A stretch of DNA of 6,592 nt from Planctomycetota bacterium (GCA_018334735.1 JAGXLK010000132.1:1-6592), one strand, 5' to 3'. Shown: positions 1-6,093, counted from the stretch's first letter. Numbers and translations are program-made. The notes: a model not told the origin generated them from the sequence alone.

Positions 1-2
1 AA

Positions 3-404
3 TTTCTCCTCCCCCGTATGAAACGCATGATGGATCTGGCACATGAAAACGGGGCTTATGTGTTCCATCACAGCGACGGAAGCATCCGCAATATACTCCC
101 CGATATGATTGAAGCCGGAATCGATGTCCTTAATCCAATACAATGGCGTTGTGAGGGTATGGAACGCGAAAGACTGAAACGCGATTTCGGCGACGACCTG
201 GTCTTCCACGGTGCGATGGATAACCAATATACCCTCGCGTTTGGCTCCGTGGAAGAGGTTCAACAAGAGGCTAAAGACAACATCAGAATTCTCGGCGAAG
301 GAGGCGGTTATATCCTCGCCCCATGCCATAACATCCAGTCCGTTAGCCCTCCGGAAAACGTTGTGGCTATGTACGAAAACGCTTACGAACACGGTTGGTA
401 CTGA
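3..404 (+). CDS. URO-D superfamily protein, C-terminal part (5' end outside window)
   Basis: The frame is open from the left window edge and ends with TGA at 402-404, giving 133 visible residues of the uroporphyrinogen decarboxylase/MtaA-like TIM barrel. The visible start FLLPRMKRMMDLAHENG aligns by eye with [17 protein letters not shown] (residues 257-273) of the next gene, so roughly 250 N-terminal residues are missing. A Met at base 18 is internal, not a start. Visible motifs are HHSDGSI (about residues 21-27), where MtaA-type methyltransferases carry the zinc motif HxC, and APCHNIQSVSPPENV near the C-terminus, whose Cys fits the third zinc ligand of that family. The protein therefore looks like a URO-D-related methyltransferase-type enzyme rather than the haem-pathway HemE; this is inference. 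It is probably cytoplasmic. The next gene follows after 53 bases on the same strand, so the two are probably co-transcribed. Substrate unknown. Confidence 0.85.
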   Translation, partial: FLLPRMKRMMDLAHENGAYVFHHSDGSIRNILPDMIEAGIDVLNPIQWRCEGMERERLKRDFGDDLVFHGAMDNQYTLAFGSVEEVQQEAKDNIRILGEGGGYILAPCHNIQSVSPPENVVAMYENAYEHGWY

Positions 405-457
405 CAGCCAGGGCCAGAAACACGACAGCAATCTAATCACACCAGAAAGCGCAAGAT

Positions 458-1723
458 ATGGACGAGATGACACCCCGGGAAAGGTATCTGCAAATCATCC
501 GGCACGAAAAACCCGACCGCATGCCCTATGCGTTCGGTGGGCCGCGACAGAGCACTTTCAAAGCATGGCGCAAACAGGGCCTGAAAGAAGAGCAAATCCG
601 CAACTGGGGACAGTTCGTCGGCCAGGATCCCGGTATGGGTATCGGGATGCTCTACACCGGACCGTTCCCGCCCTTTGAAGAACGCATCATCGAAGAAAAA
701 GATAACAAACGTATCTGGATCGATTACATGGGCCGCACGCGTCAGGACGCCGTGGATCAGCCCACCGACGGATTCGCCACACGCCAGTACATCGACTTCC
801 CCGTGAAAGATCTCGATAGTTTCGAACAGATCAAAGAACGTTTCGATCCCCATTCTCCTGAACGAGCCCGCGCGCCCGAAGATGCCGACCGCTACAAGTC
901 AATGAATCCCGACGGATACCGTCATTATAGACCGGGAACCTGCTGGGAAGACCTTGTCGAACAATGCAACCAGTCAACAGCACCGGTCCGAACAGGGGTC
1001 TTCGGACTCTACTGGACCGCTCGCGACTGGTGCGGGTTCGAAAATCTCTCGATCATGTTCAAAAAACAACCACAACTTGTCCACGAAATGATGGAATACT
1101 GGACCTGGTTCCTGATGGAGCTGCTGGATGAACCCCTCAGCCGGATCAAAGTCGATCAGGTCACGCTGAATGAAGACATGGCCTTCAAAGGCCAGGCGAT
1201 GATCTCTCCGCCGGATATGCGCGAATTTATGCTGCCGCGCTACAAGAAACTCTATAAATTCCTGAAAGACCGGGGGGTCGAGTGCGTGATGATGGATAGC
1301 GACGGATACAACGGCCAGATACTTGAGGCGATGTATCCGGAAGGTATCGACGCCATCTCCCCGATTGAGATCGCCGCAGGGAACGATCCCGAGACGTTCC
1401 TCCAGCAATATCCCGACATTTTTCTCACCGGCGGGATCGACAAGCGGGAACTCCGGTTCACGAAAGAACAAACACGCGAAGAAGTCGCCCGGCGCTATCG
1501 GACCGCCCGAAAATACGGCGGATACATCCCCACAGTTGATCACGGTGTGCCACCCGACATTCCGGTTCGTAATTTCCTGTACATGGTTGAGCTGATCAAA
1601 GGTTTTGCCAACGGCGAGGACATTGAAACCTATGAACCCCCCTGCGAGCTGGAAAAACAACTGGGCCCGATTGAAGAAATGTTCGACCCCCACAAAGCCA
1701 TCGACCAAGCCTACGGGCACTGA
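458..1723 (+). CDS. Uroporphyrinogen decarboxylase-like (URO-D superfamily) protein
   Basis: A complete 421-residue protein, somewhat longer than HemE (about 350). The N-terminus [20 protein letters not shown] (residues 5-24) matches the usual opening of URO-D-like corrinoid/CoM methyltransferase relatives. The C-terminal half carries [20 protein letters not shown] (238-257), the DSDG turn (280-283), TGGIDKREL (324-332) and [10 protein letters not shown] (360-369), all typical of one large uncharacterised subfamily. Where MtaA-like enzymes have HxC, this protein has D280-S-D282, and where the late Cys sits it has D361-H362, so classical zinc-thiolate chemistry is doubtful. The start at 458 has no strong Shine-Dalgarno; ATG at 467 (residue 4) is an alternative that would still keep all conserved sequence. 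No signal peptide or membrane segment is visible. Its partner is the truncated paralogue upstream. Family assignment is firm; a role in haem synthesis is unlikely, and methyl transfer is possible but unproven. Confidence 0.9.
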   Translation: MDEMTPRERYLQIIRHEKPDRMPYAFGGPRQSTFKAWRKQGLKEEQIRNWGQFVGQDPGMGIGMLYTGPFPPFEERIIEEKDNKRIWIDYMGRTRQDAVDQPTDGFATRQYIDFPVKDLDSFEQIKERFDPHSPERARAPEDADRYKSMNPDGYRHYRPGTCWEDLVEQCNQSTAPVRTGVFGLYWTARDWCGFENLSIMFKKQPQLVHEMMEYWTWFLMELLDEPLSRIKVDQVTLNEDMAFKGQAMISPPDMREFMLPRYKKLYKFLKDRGVECVMMDSDGYNGQILEAMYPEGIDAISPIEIAAGNDPETFLQQYPDIFLTGGIDKRELRFTKEQTREEVARRYRTARKYGGYIPTVDHGVPPDIPVRNFLYMVELIKGFANGEDIETYEPPCELEKQLGPIEEMFDPHKAIDQAYGH

Positions 1724-1757
1724 TTTTGACTTTCGCTGCCCAGAACGCGCGGAATGC

Positions 1758-1776
1758 CTTGCAATGACATTGTAAG
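1758..1776. promoter_or_regulatory. 19-bp near-perfect dyad
   Basis: CTTGCAATGACATTGTAAG is symmetric about its central A except for one position pair (base 4 G against base 16 T). It lies 34 bases past the URO-D-like stop codon. As DNA it resembles an operator for a dimeric regulator. As plus-strand RNA the odd pair becomes a G-U wobble, giving an 8-bp stem with a GAC loop, but no U-run follows, so it is not an intrinsic terminator. No promoter can be recognised beside it. Symmetry is seen directly; function is unknown. Confidence 0.45.
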
Positions 1777-1859
1777 TGTGGACGGCCTGGTGATCCGTTC
1801 CATTTGATTTTGTGGGTTCAGCCGGTCGTCGGTGGTTCAGATGCAAGGTGCAGTGAGAA

Positions 1860-1904
1860 GTTCGACCCAAGTGCGTCGCTCCCGGAGGGCGAACCGCTGT
1901 TTTT
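1860..1904 (+). terminator. Candidate intrinsic terminator of the URO-D-like operon
   Basis: GTTCG at 1860-1864 plus CCC at 1866-1868 can pair with GGG at 1887-1889 and CGAAC at 1890-1894, giving eight pairs with one bulged A. An alternative inner hairpin pairs TCGCTC (1876-1881) with GGGCGA (1887-1892). Five T follow at 1900-1904, separated from the stem by CGCTG. The loop is large and the T-run is short and offset, so this is a weak candidate, about 140 bases after the stop codon of the URO-D-like gene. Confidence 0.35.
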
Positions 1905-2040
1905 AGACTCGAATTACAGACTGTGTGCTGAGATCAGATGCGAAATATGGTGCAAAGTCTTTTTGGGATGCCGTTTATAATAATTATCACTTTAGGTCCG
2001 TGAGAAATGCGGGTTAACCGGTCTGCGACAAATACCCTGA

Positions 2041-2057
2041 GGTTTGATGACCAAACC
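2041..2057. repeat. Short perfect inverted repeat
   Basis: GGTTTG (2041-2046) and CAAACC (2052-2057) are perfect inverse copies around ATGAC. The hairpin lies directly beyond the U-run of the long minus-strand terminator candidate, so on the minus strand it would be the next structure if transcription read through. There is no T-run on its own downstream side on either strand. It could be a back-up stop, an RNA-end stabiliser or part of a larger repeat; the sequence does not decide. Confidence 0.4.
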
Positions 2058-2065
2058 CGTTTCCC

Positions 2066-2137
2066 AAAAAAGCAGCTGCGAGGCCTGTAGACGACAGAGG
2101 GGGACTCTTTAGCGTCGCCTACACGACCCCGCAGCCG
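2066..2137 (-). terminator. Long hairpin with U-run, probable terminator of the isomerase-argJ operon
   Basis: On the minus strand the arm complementary to 2114-2135 pairs with the arm complementary to 2075-2095 over 21 base pairs with a single bulged G. An inner AGAG/CTCT stem (2096-2099 with 2105-2108) caps the loop. Six U (A-run 2066-2071 on the plus strand) begin three bases after the stem, and two A upstream (2139-2140) can pair with the first U. Three positions are G-U wobbles in minus-strand RNA but A-C mismatches in plus-strand RNA, and the U-run also lies on the minus side, so the structure is oriented to the minus strand. It sits about 175 bases past the argJ stop. The stem is much longer than a usual intrinsic terminator, so a small RNA end or a dispersed palindromic element is also possible. 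Confidence 0.7.
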
Positions 2138-2311
2138 TTTAGGTGTAGCGCAATAATTATGCCGGAAAGGCTCTCTGTGCCATAAACAGACATTGTGCCG
2201 CTGCCTGACGCCACGAGCTCAGCTTTTTGTCCCATTATTCCCGAACGCCCCGTAATAAAAGTCTGCCCTTGTCCCACAATGAAACACTTTTGCCCCCGGT
2301 TGGCTTGGGAC

Positions 2312-3499
2312 TCACGTGTGATACTCGGCGTTGATCTCCACGTATTCTTTCGAGAGGTCACACGTCCAGACGGTTGCCCGGCCCGTCCCCATTCCCAGTT
2401 CAAGTCGAATGGCAATCTCGTCCCCGGACACTTCCTCGGCGGCCTCCACTCCGGTGGGAAGGCCGGCCTCAAAAACCGCCACATCGCCCAGTAAGAGACG
2501 GGTAGTCTCGGGGGTGATCTCGGCTCCGCTGTATCCCGCCGCGCAGACGATGCGACCCCAATTAGGATCGCCGCCGTTCATCGCGCATTTCACCAGGGGG
2601 GAATTGGCAATCGCGCGGGCCGCCCGCTCGGCGTCTTGCTCGTCTTTCGCGCCAATCACTTCCACCTCGACCAGACGCGTCGCGCCTTCTCCGTCGCGCA
2701 CAATCTCCCGCGCGAGTCTTCCCATCACGGCTTCAAAGGCCGATTCGATCTCCCCTGGTTCTGCCCCGGAGGAATCGGCGCCGGATGTGCCACTCGCCAG
2801 GAGAAGAACCGTATCGTTCGTGCTGCTGTCGCCATCGACCGTGATGCGGTTGAAGGTCCGGTCGGCCACACGACGCAACGTATCGCTCAGTACGTCCTCG
2901 GAAGCCTTCAGGTCGGTGGTGACGAACCCGAGCATCGTCGCCATATCGGGAGAGATCATCCCGCTGCCTTTGGCCATGCCGCCGACTTTGAAATCCGATT
3001 TGCCAACCCTCCCGCCTCCGGTGGTCCATTTCGGGTAGGTATCGGTGGTCATTATCGCCCGAGCGGCCCCTTGCGCGCTCTCTTCTGCAGCGCCAAGGGC
3101 ATCAAAAGCGCCGCGAATTCCGCTTGTTAACTTCTCCATCGGCAGCGGGTGGCCGATGATGCCTGTGCTTGCCACTGCCACCTGTTCCGGGCCGCAGCCG
3201 ATCAAATCTGCCACCAGCTGCGCGGAAGTTTCGACGTCGCGCATGCCTTTCACACCCGTGCAGGCGTTGGCGTTGCCTGAGTTCACAACCACGGCTTTCA
3301 GTTTCTCACTCGGGAGGATCCGCCGGTTCCATTGCACGGGGGCGGCGGCGAAACTGTTCCGCGTAAAGACCCCCGCAGCAACGCAGGGGTCGTCGGCTAT
3401 CAGCAACGCCACATCTGGATCCGCGCTCTTAATCCCGCAGGCAGCAAAACCGGCCTGGAATCCTTCCGGGAACAACACACCATAATTTTCGTCTTTCAT
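2312..3499 (-). CDS. argJ: Bifunctional ornithine acetyltransferase / N-acetylglutamate synthase ArgJ
   Basis: ArgJ moves the acetyl group from N-acetylornithine to glutamate, giving ornithine and N-acetylglutamate in the cyclic arginine pathway; some members also use acetyl-CoA. From ATG at 3499 the protein has 395 residues, near the family's usual 390-410. It shows the full self-cleavage site MAKGSGMISPDMATMLGF (175-192), where cleavage before T188 frees the catalytic Thr and yields alpha and beta chains, and the STG motif (111-113) that supplies the oxyanion hole. NANACTG (77-82), DGDSSTND (222-229), GGDPNWGR (309-316) and the C-terminus YVEINAEYHT (family pattern YVxINAxYRT) also fit. An in-frame ATG at 3580 would add 27 unrelated residues and overlap the upstream gene; start 3499 has AAAGGA at good distance. 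The isomerase-like gene ends 25 bases upstream, suggesting one mRNA. Whether it is mono- or bifunctional cannot be read from sequence. Cytoplasmic. Confidence 0.96.
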   Translation of the reverse strand: MKDENYGVLFPEGFQAGFAACGIKSADPDVALLIADDPCVAAGVFTRNSFAAAPVQWNRRILPSEKLKAVVVNSGNANACTGVKGMRDVETSAQLVADLIGCGPEQVAVASTGIIGHPLPMEKLTSGIRGAFDALGAAEESAQGAARAIMTTDTYPKWTTGGGRVGKSDFKVGGMAKGSGMISPDMATMLGFVTTDLKASEDVLSDTLRRVADRTFNRITVDGDSSTNDTVLLLASGTSGADSSGAEPGEIESAFEAVMGRLAREIVRDGEGATRLVEVEVIGAKDEQDAERAARAIANSPLVKCAMNGGDPNWGRIVCAAGYSGAEITPETTRLLLGDVAVFEAGLPTGVEAAEEVSGDEIAIRLELGMGTGRATVWTCDLSKEYVEINAEYHT

Positions 3500-3508
3500 C
3501 GTTTGGAA

Positions 3509-3514
3509 TCCTTT
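3509..3514 (-). promoter_or_regulatory. Ribosome binding site of argJ
   Basis: AAAGGA on the minus strand lies nine bases before ATG 3499. It is inside the 25-base gap after the isomerase-like stop codon. It favours 3499 over the upstream ATG at 3580, which lies inside the preceding gene. Confidence 0.65.
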
Positions 3515-3524
3515 CGCACTCGCT

Positions 3525-4955
3525 TCAGAGCTGCGCCGTGCCACGGAGATAGGCGCGTATCTCCTGCTCTTCGGGGTCAATTAGATCGGGCTCGACATCT
3601 CCGATAAACTTGCAGGCTTCATAGAAGACCGGGGCGAGCTTGCCGTGGACACCCACGATGTGATGGACATACGGCCCGCAGACCAGTCGTTCTTCCCAGC
3701 GGGGCCAATCGTTGACTTCCACCCACAAATATGTTCCGTAGGTCGCCGGACCGTCCGTCCCTCGGGCATGCCCGGTAAACATTCGGTAGCGACCGCGATC
3801 GCCGTCAAACCGCACAAGCGTGACGTCGCCACCGCGGATCTCCCAGTGTCCCACCGCTCCGACATCCATCCCGAAATGCGGGCAGATCTCAGGATCGCCT
3901 TTTGCCAGCGAGAGCGGGAATGGCCCGCAGTGCCAGAGCAGTTCAGCGTTGTCATTTTCCGGGTGTCGGACGGTAAGGTCGGCGAAAAACGGGGCCGATT
4001 CGCCCCACGCAGCCGCCTGCGCCGCCACCGCGCTGACAGCCCCGTGGATGTCGGTCTCACACGCCATCGGAACGCCCAGATCCGTCATTTCGCCGTGCAC
4101 AAAACAGGAGCAAACGCCCAGTTCGGACTGGAGCGCACTCCAGCACTGCAGGGCGATGCCATCGAGACGTTGCTCCATGGCCCAGTCTTTGACGGCGAGT
4201 TTGAGGGCCGCGACTTTCAACATCTCTTCCTCATCCACCTTAACCTCAGCTTTCTCGTAAATCTCTTCCAGTTCCCGTCGCGTTTCCTCCGAATCCAGCC
4301 GTGCTTTTGCTTCGCCGGTCAGTTTGCTGAGGGCGGCAGGAACGACTTCTATACCGAAACGTTCGAGAAGTTCCCCTTCATTGCAGATGACGCTGGTAAA
4401 GGAACCTGGCCGGGTGCTGACCTGGCCGATCCGGGCTCCTTCCACGCAACGCGCAACGTTCACTGCCCGGAGGAAATTATCGAGACCACGCTCAAAGACC
4501 TCATCCTCGGGAGAACAGTTCACGATATAGGAGAACGGCACATCCATCCGCCGGAGGATTTTCCCGCTCGGAAAGATTCCGCATTGGGTGTCGCGTTCAC
4601 GAACCCCATCGGAACCCGGATCTCCATCTCGAGGTCCCCATAGCAAAACCGGTTTCCCCACCGCTTTGCAGGTTCGACCGACCGCAAGTTCAGACCCGAA
4701 ATCGCAGTGGGCAACAAATACGGCATCCACCTTCTTTTTCGCAAAGCGCGCGGCAATTTTCTCCGCGTCGCCCGGATCCGAAAGCAATCCGTCATCGTTC
4801 AACCAGTCGAGTGAGACAAAATCAACTTCAAGTTCTGCAAGTTTCTTCTTCAGTTTCCTCCCCTGGCGACCGGGAATGTCGGGATCATAAATTCCCCGTT
4901 GGGTGGGAAGCAGGCCAAGCACGACAGGCTGTTTGAACTTAACGTAATCCAGCAT
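3525..4955 (-). CDS. L-fucose/L-arabinose isomerase-family protein
   Basis: A 476-residue cytoplasmic protein of the fucose/arabinose isomerase fold, a family that interconverts aldoses and ketoses at a divalent metal. The N-terminal half has Rossmann-like alternation, with VVLGLLPTQRGIYDPDIPG (11-29), VDAVFVAHCDFGSE (76-89), KPVLLWGPRD (101-110) and ARIGQVSTRPGSF (174-186). The C-terminal half carries HGEMTDLGVPMACETDIHGA (287-306), where E300 and D302 fit the acidic metal-binding pair of FucI/AraA, then ELLWHCGPFP (338-347) and GPYVHHIVGVHG (427-438), with His residues suited to the remaining ligand. It is shorter than E. coli FucI (about 590) and lacks its extra N-terminal domain, as many uncharacterised relatives do. 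Start 4955 has GGAGGT five bases upstream and a near-consensus promoter further up. It is the first gene of an apparent two-gene unit with argJ. The sugar substrate is unknown, and isomerase activity itself is inferred. Confidence 0.82.
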   Translation of the reverse strand: MLDYVKFKQPVVLGLLPTQRGIYDPDIPGRQGRKLKKKLAELEVDFVSLDWLNDDGLLSDPGDAEKIAARFAKKKVDAVFVAHCDFGSELAVGRTCKAVGKPVLLWGPRDGDPGSDGVRERDTQCGIFPSGKILRRMDVPFSYIVNCSPEDEVFERGLDNFLRAVNVARCVEGARIGQVSTRPGSFTSVICNEGELLERFGIEVVPAALSKLTGEAKARLDSEETRRELEEIYEKAEVKVDEEEMLKVAALKLAVKDWAMEQRLDGIALQCWSALQSELGVCSCFVHGEMTDLGVPMACETDIHGAVSAVAAQAAAWGESAPFFADLTVRHPENDNAELLWHCGPFPLSLAKGDPEICPHFGMDVGAVGHWEIRGGDVTLVRFDGDRGRYRMFTGHARGTDGPATYGTYLWVEVNDWPRWEERLVCGPYVHHIVGVHGKLAPVFYEACKFIGDVEPDLIDPEEQEIRAYLRGTAQL

Positions 4956-4960
4956 AAGCG

Positions 4961-4966
4961 ACCTCC
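4961..4966 (-). promoter_or_regulatory. Strong ribosome binding site of the isomerase-like gene
   Basis: GGAGGT on the minus strand, five bases before ATG 4955, is an almost perfect Shine-Dalgarno and fixes that start. Confidence 0.8.
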
Positions 4967-5006
4967 AGCGGCGAAACGCTCCATTAGCGACAACACAGAA
5001 AAAGAG

Positions 5007-5035
5007 TTTATATCGCTCCCTGCGGATGCTGTCAA
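5007..5035 (-). promoter_or_regulatory. Sigma-70-type promoter of the isomerase-argJ operon
   Basis: On the minus strand a perfect -35 box TTGACA (5030-5035) is followed by exactly 17 bases and a -10 box TATAAA (5007-5012), one base from consensus. Transcription would begin near 5000, leaving a leader of about 45 bases before ATG 4955. No clear operator overlaps it, so expression may be largely constitutive. Confidence 0.75.
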
Positions 5036-5054
5036 AGTTGCAGCGGCCCTGCGG

Positions 5055-5080
5055 CCGTGGAGCCCACGGACAAACACGGA
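5055..5080. repeat. Inverted repeat joined to a 10-base direct repeat
   Basis: CCGTGG (5055-5060) and CCACGG (5064-5069) form a perfect hairpin with loop AGC. It runs into a direct repeat: CACGGACAAA at 5065-5074 and CACGGACGAG at 5075-5084 match in eight of ten positions. It lies about 20 bases upstream of the -35 box of the isomerase promoter. It may be the edge of a dispersed intergenic repeat; this cannot be tested within one window. Confidence 0.5.
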
Positions 5081-5082
5081 CG

Positions 5083-5157
5083 AGTGAGGTGATTTTGTGT
5101 GGTCGTGCAGCTTCCGAGCGAAAGCTGGGGCGTTCTCGCCCTTCTCACCACTTCACT
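5083..5157. repeat. Branched inverted-repeat structure
   Basis: An outer stem can form between AGTGAGGTGA (5083-5092) and TCACC plus TCACT within 5145-5157, ten pairs with a three-base ACT bulge. It encloses two adjacent perfect hairpins: CAGCTT (5108-5113) with AAGCTG (5122-5127), and GGGCG (5128-5132) with CGCCC (5137-5141) around TTCT. No U-run follows on either strand, so it is not an intrinsic terminator. It lies between the toxin stop codon and the isomerase promoter and would form in read-through RNA from the toxin-antitoxin operon. All pairings are Watson-Crick, so neither strand is favoured. A folded RNA, a transposon-end-like DNA element or chance in GC-rich sequence are the options. 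The remainder of the gap, 5158-5248, shows nothing clear. Confidence 0.4.
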
Positions 5158-5248
5158 TCAGTAAGGGCCGTTATTCCCGGCTTTATTTTCCAACAATAGA
5201 CGAAGCTATCTCGTGGTCGGAATCGAAAATGAAGATGCCACGGGTGTA

Positions 5249-5671
5249 TCAATTGGGTATAAGCAAAGGGATGGGTTTGTTATCAGCCCGGCGATAGACG
5301 CGGAAATGGTTGTCCAGAGTCAGGACTTTATGCCGGGGATGGTTCTCTGACATTCGCACCAGGCACGCGTCCGCAAGAGAAATGGGAAGGTCTCTGTAAG
5401 CCACCAGAAGCTCGCGTACGCGCTTCAGCTCGGACTCCAACGCCAAGGAATGTGTGATCCGAATCGCCCCATCACGCAGGATCCGAGCTATCGCCCCCAG
5501 CCCCCCTCCGCTCCCCCGAAGCAGGAATACGGCTTCGGATATGACGGATTCGCAGGTGAGCATGGGAGTAGCCACATTTTTGAGAGTCTCGACAGTCCAC
5601 GCATGATATTCATCCCGGCCGTTCAGAAGAGCCACGAAAGGCCCGGTATCGAGAATCACCGACGTTTTCAT
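5249..5671 (-). CDS. PIN-domain toxin (VapC-like ribonuclease)
   Basis: A 140-residue single PIN domain, the normal size of VapC-type toxins, which are Mg-dependent endoribonucleases that often cut tRNA or rRNA. The acidic active-site residues are in place: D8 in VILDTGPFVALLN (5-17), E46 in SVISEAVFLL (42-51), D101 in DLPISLADACLV (94-105) and D120 in VLTLDNHF (116-123). This suggests an intact active site. Its ATG overlaps the antitoxin stop as ATGA (5668-5671), a translational-coupling arrangement, and GGAAGGG lies eight bases upstream within the antitoxin gene. Transcription comes from the antitoxin promoter. The target RNA is unknown. The closest relatives may be a PIN subgroup other than classic VapC, so no gene symbol is given. 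Confidence 0.9.
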   Translation of the reverse strand: MKTSVILDTGPFVALLNGRDEYHAWTVETLKNVATPMLTCESVISEAVFLLRGSGGGLGAIARILRDGAIRITHSLALESELKRVRELLVAYRDLPISLADACLVRMSENHPRHKVLTLDNHFRVYRRADNKPIPLLIPN

Positions 5672-5910
5672 TTCCCATACCCTTCCAGGTGCCGCCGGGC
5701 CGTGGAAAGATCCTCGGGCCCCTCAACCGATCCCGCAATATCCTCCACCAGTTCGTAAGCGGATGGGGATTCGGCCGCGCGCAACTCCCTGCCCACATAC
5801 TCCTTAACGGCCGATCGGATGACCGCTGACCTTGTCGTATCTCGTTGCTTTGCAACCGATTCCAACTTCTTCAACAAGCTTTCGTCGGCCTTGAACGTGA
5901 TTACCCGCAT
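5668..5910 (-). CDS. Ribbon-helix-helix antitoxin
   Basis: An 80-residue protein with a CopG/Arc-type ribbon-helix-helix DNA-binding domain at its N-terminus: strand MRVITFKAD (1-9), helix A ESLLKKLESVAKQRD (10-24) and helix B TTRSAVIRSAVKEYV (25-39). The acidic, flexible tail (residues 40-80) is where such antitoxins usually wrap the PIN toxin. It forms a dimer that should bind its own promoter and block the toxin encoded directly downstream with a four-base overlap. Start 5910 is supported by GAGGAGGG seven bases upstream. A candidate operator and promoter precede it. Confidence 0.9.
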   Translation of the reverse strand: MRVITFKADESLLKKLESVAKQRDTTRSAVIRSAVKEYVGRELRAAESPSAYELVEDIAGSVEGPEDLSTARRHLEGYGK

Positions 5911-5917
5911 CTTCTCA

Positions 5918-5925
5918 CCCTCCTC
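5918..5925 (-). promoter_or_regulatory. Ribosome binding site of the antitoxin
   Basis: GAGGAGGG on the minus strand, seven bases before ATG 5910. It looks stronger than the toxin's own site (GGAAGGG, 5680-5686), consistent with antitoxin made in excess. Confidence 0.75.
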
Positions 5926-5933
5926 GACAGTAT

Positions 5934-5953
5934 TACCCTATGGCTCTATGGTA
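5934..5953. promoter_or_regulatory. Candidate antitoxin operator
   Basis: The 20 bases begin TACC and end GGTA and match their own reverse complement in 14 of 20 positions (TACC.TA..GC..TA.GGTA). Within them CTATGG occurs twice (5938-5943 and 5946-5951), spaced by two bases. Tandem or inverted short half-sites are how ribbon-helix-helix dimers bind. The site overlaps the proposed -10 box, which would allow repression of the operon by the antitoxin or toxin-antitoxin complex. Confidence 0.5.
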
Positions 5954-5976
5954 TTATCTCATGCCCCGGTTGTCAA
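5948..5976 (-). promoter_or_regulatory. Toxin-antitoxin promoter
   Basis: On the minus strand a perfect -35 TTGACA (5971-5976) is followed by 17 bases and TACCAT (5948-5953), which matches TATAAT in four of six bases. Transcription would start near 5941, about 30 bases before ATG 5910. A TAATAC sequence three bases nearer the -35 box is a less well-spaced alternative. Confidence 0.55.
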
Positions 5977-6083
5977 TACTCCAGCCTGCATCAGGAGCTC
6001 GGTTCTGATCGTTTTCCCCTGCATGGTTCGCGCGTTCCTGTTAGTATTCCTCTTTCCTAACGGATCGTAATACTGCACGAGCT

Positions 6084-6087
6084 GGAG
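6084..6087 (+). promoter_or_regulatory. Ribosome binding site deciding the GTG start of the sulfatase
   Basis: GGAG lies six bases before GTG 6094. The frame is closed upstream by TAA at 6058-6060, with no ATG between. The first in-frame ATG (6187, residue 32) would remove the metal-binding N-terminus, so GTG is the only sensible start. No clear plus-strand promoter was found between 5977 and 6083. Confidence 0.65.
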
Positions 6088-6093
6088 ATCCCC

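Larger units (their letters stand above)
1724..2311. other. Long gene-free region between convergent genes
   Basis: About 590 bases separate the stop of the URO-D-like gene from the stop of argJ, which converge here. I see no convincing coding frame, tRNA or rRNA. The region holds a 19-bp dyad (1758-1776), a plus-strand terminator candidate (1860-1904), an AT-rich patch containing TATAAT at 1976-1981 with no recognisable -35 box, a GGTTAACC palindrome (2012-2019), a short hairpin (2041-2057) and a long minus-strand hairpin (2066-2137). The 9-mer AATAATTAT occurs twice, at 1979-1987 and 2152-2160, flanking the hairpin group. Stretches 1905-1975 and 2162-2311 show nothing I can name. Confidence 0.6.

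Noticed and set aside
1815..1850. GGTTCA repeats resembling a tRNA T-arm
   Set aside because: No acceptor, anticodon or D-arm can be built around them.
974..1870. Open frame of 298 codons on the minus strand, opposite the URO-D-like gene
   Set aside because: It lies antisense to a well-supported gene, has no recognisable domain and reflects third-position bias of the real gene.
2012..2140. Integron attC-like recombination site around the long hairpin
   Set aside because: No GTTRRRY/RYYYAAC core pair flanks the palindrome, and there is no cassette array or integrase in the window.
2331..3038. Open frame of 235 codons on the plus strand, opposite argJ
   Set aside because: Low-complexity Ser/Arg/Pro-rich translation, antisense to argJ.
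3500..3580. Longer argJ starting at ATG 3580
   Set aside because: The extra 27 residues resemble nothing in ArgJ and would overlap the isomerase-like gene; the ribosome binding site and family length support 3499.
3645..4643. Open frame of 332 codons on the plus strand, opposite the isomerase-like gene
   Set aside because: It is antisense to a gene with clear family motifs, promoter and ribosome binding site; the translation shows no domain.
5160..5190. Plus-strand GCCG/CGGC hairpin followed by a T-rich run
   Set aside because: The stem is only four pairs with a large loop, and no plus-strand gene lies upstream to be terminated.
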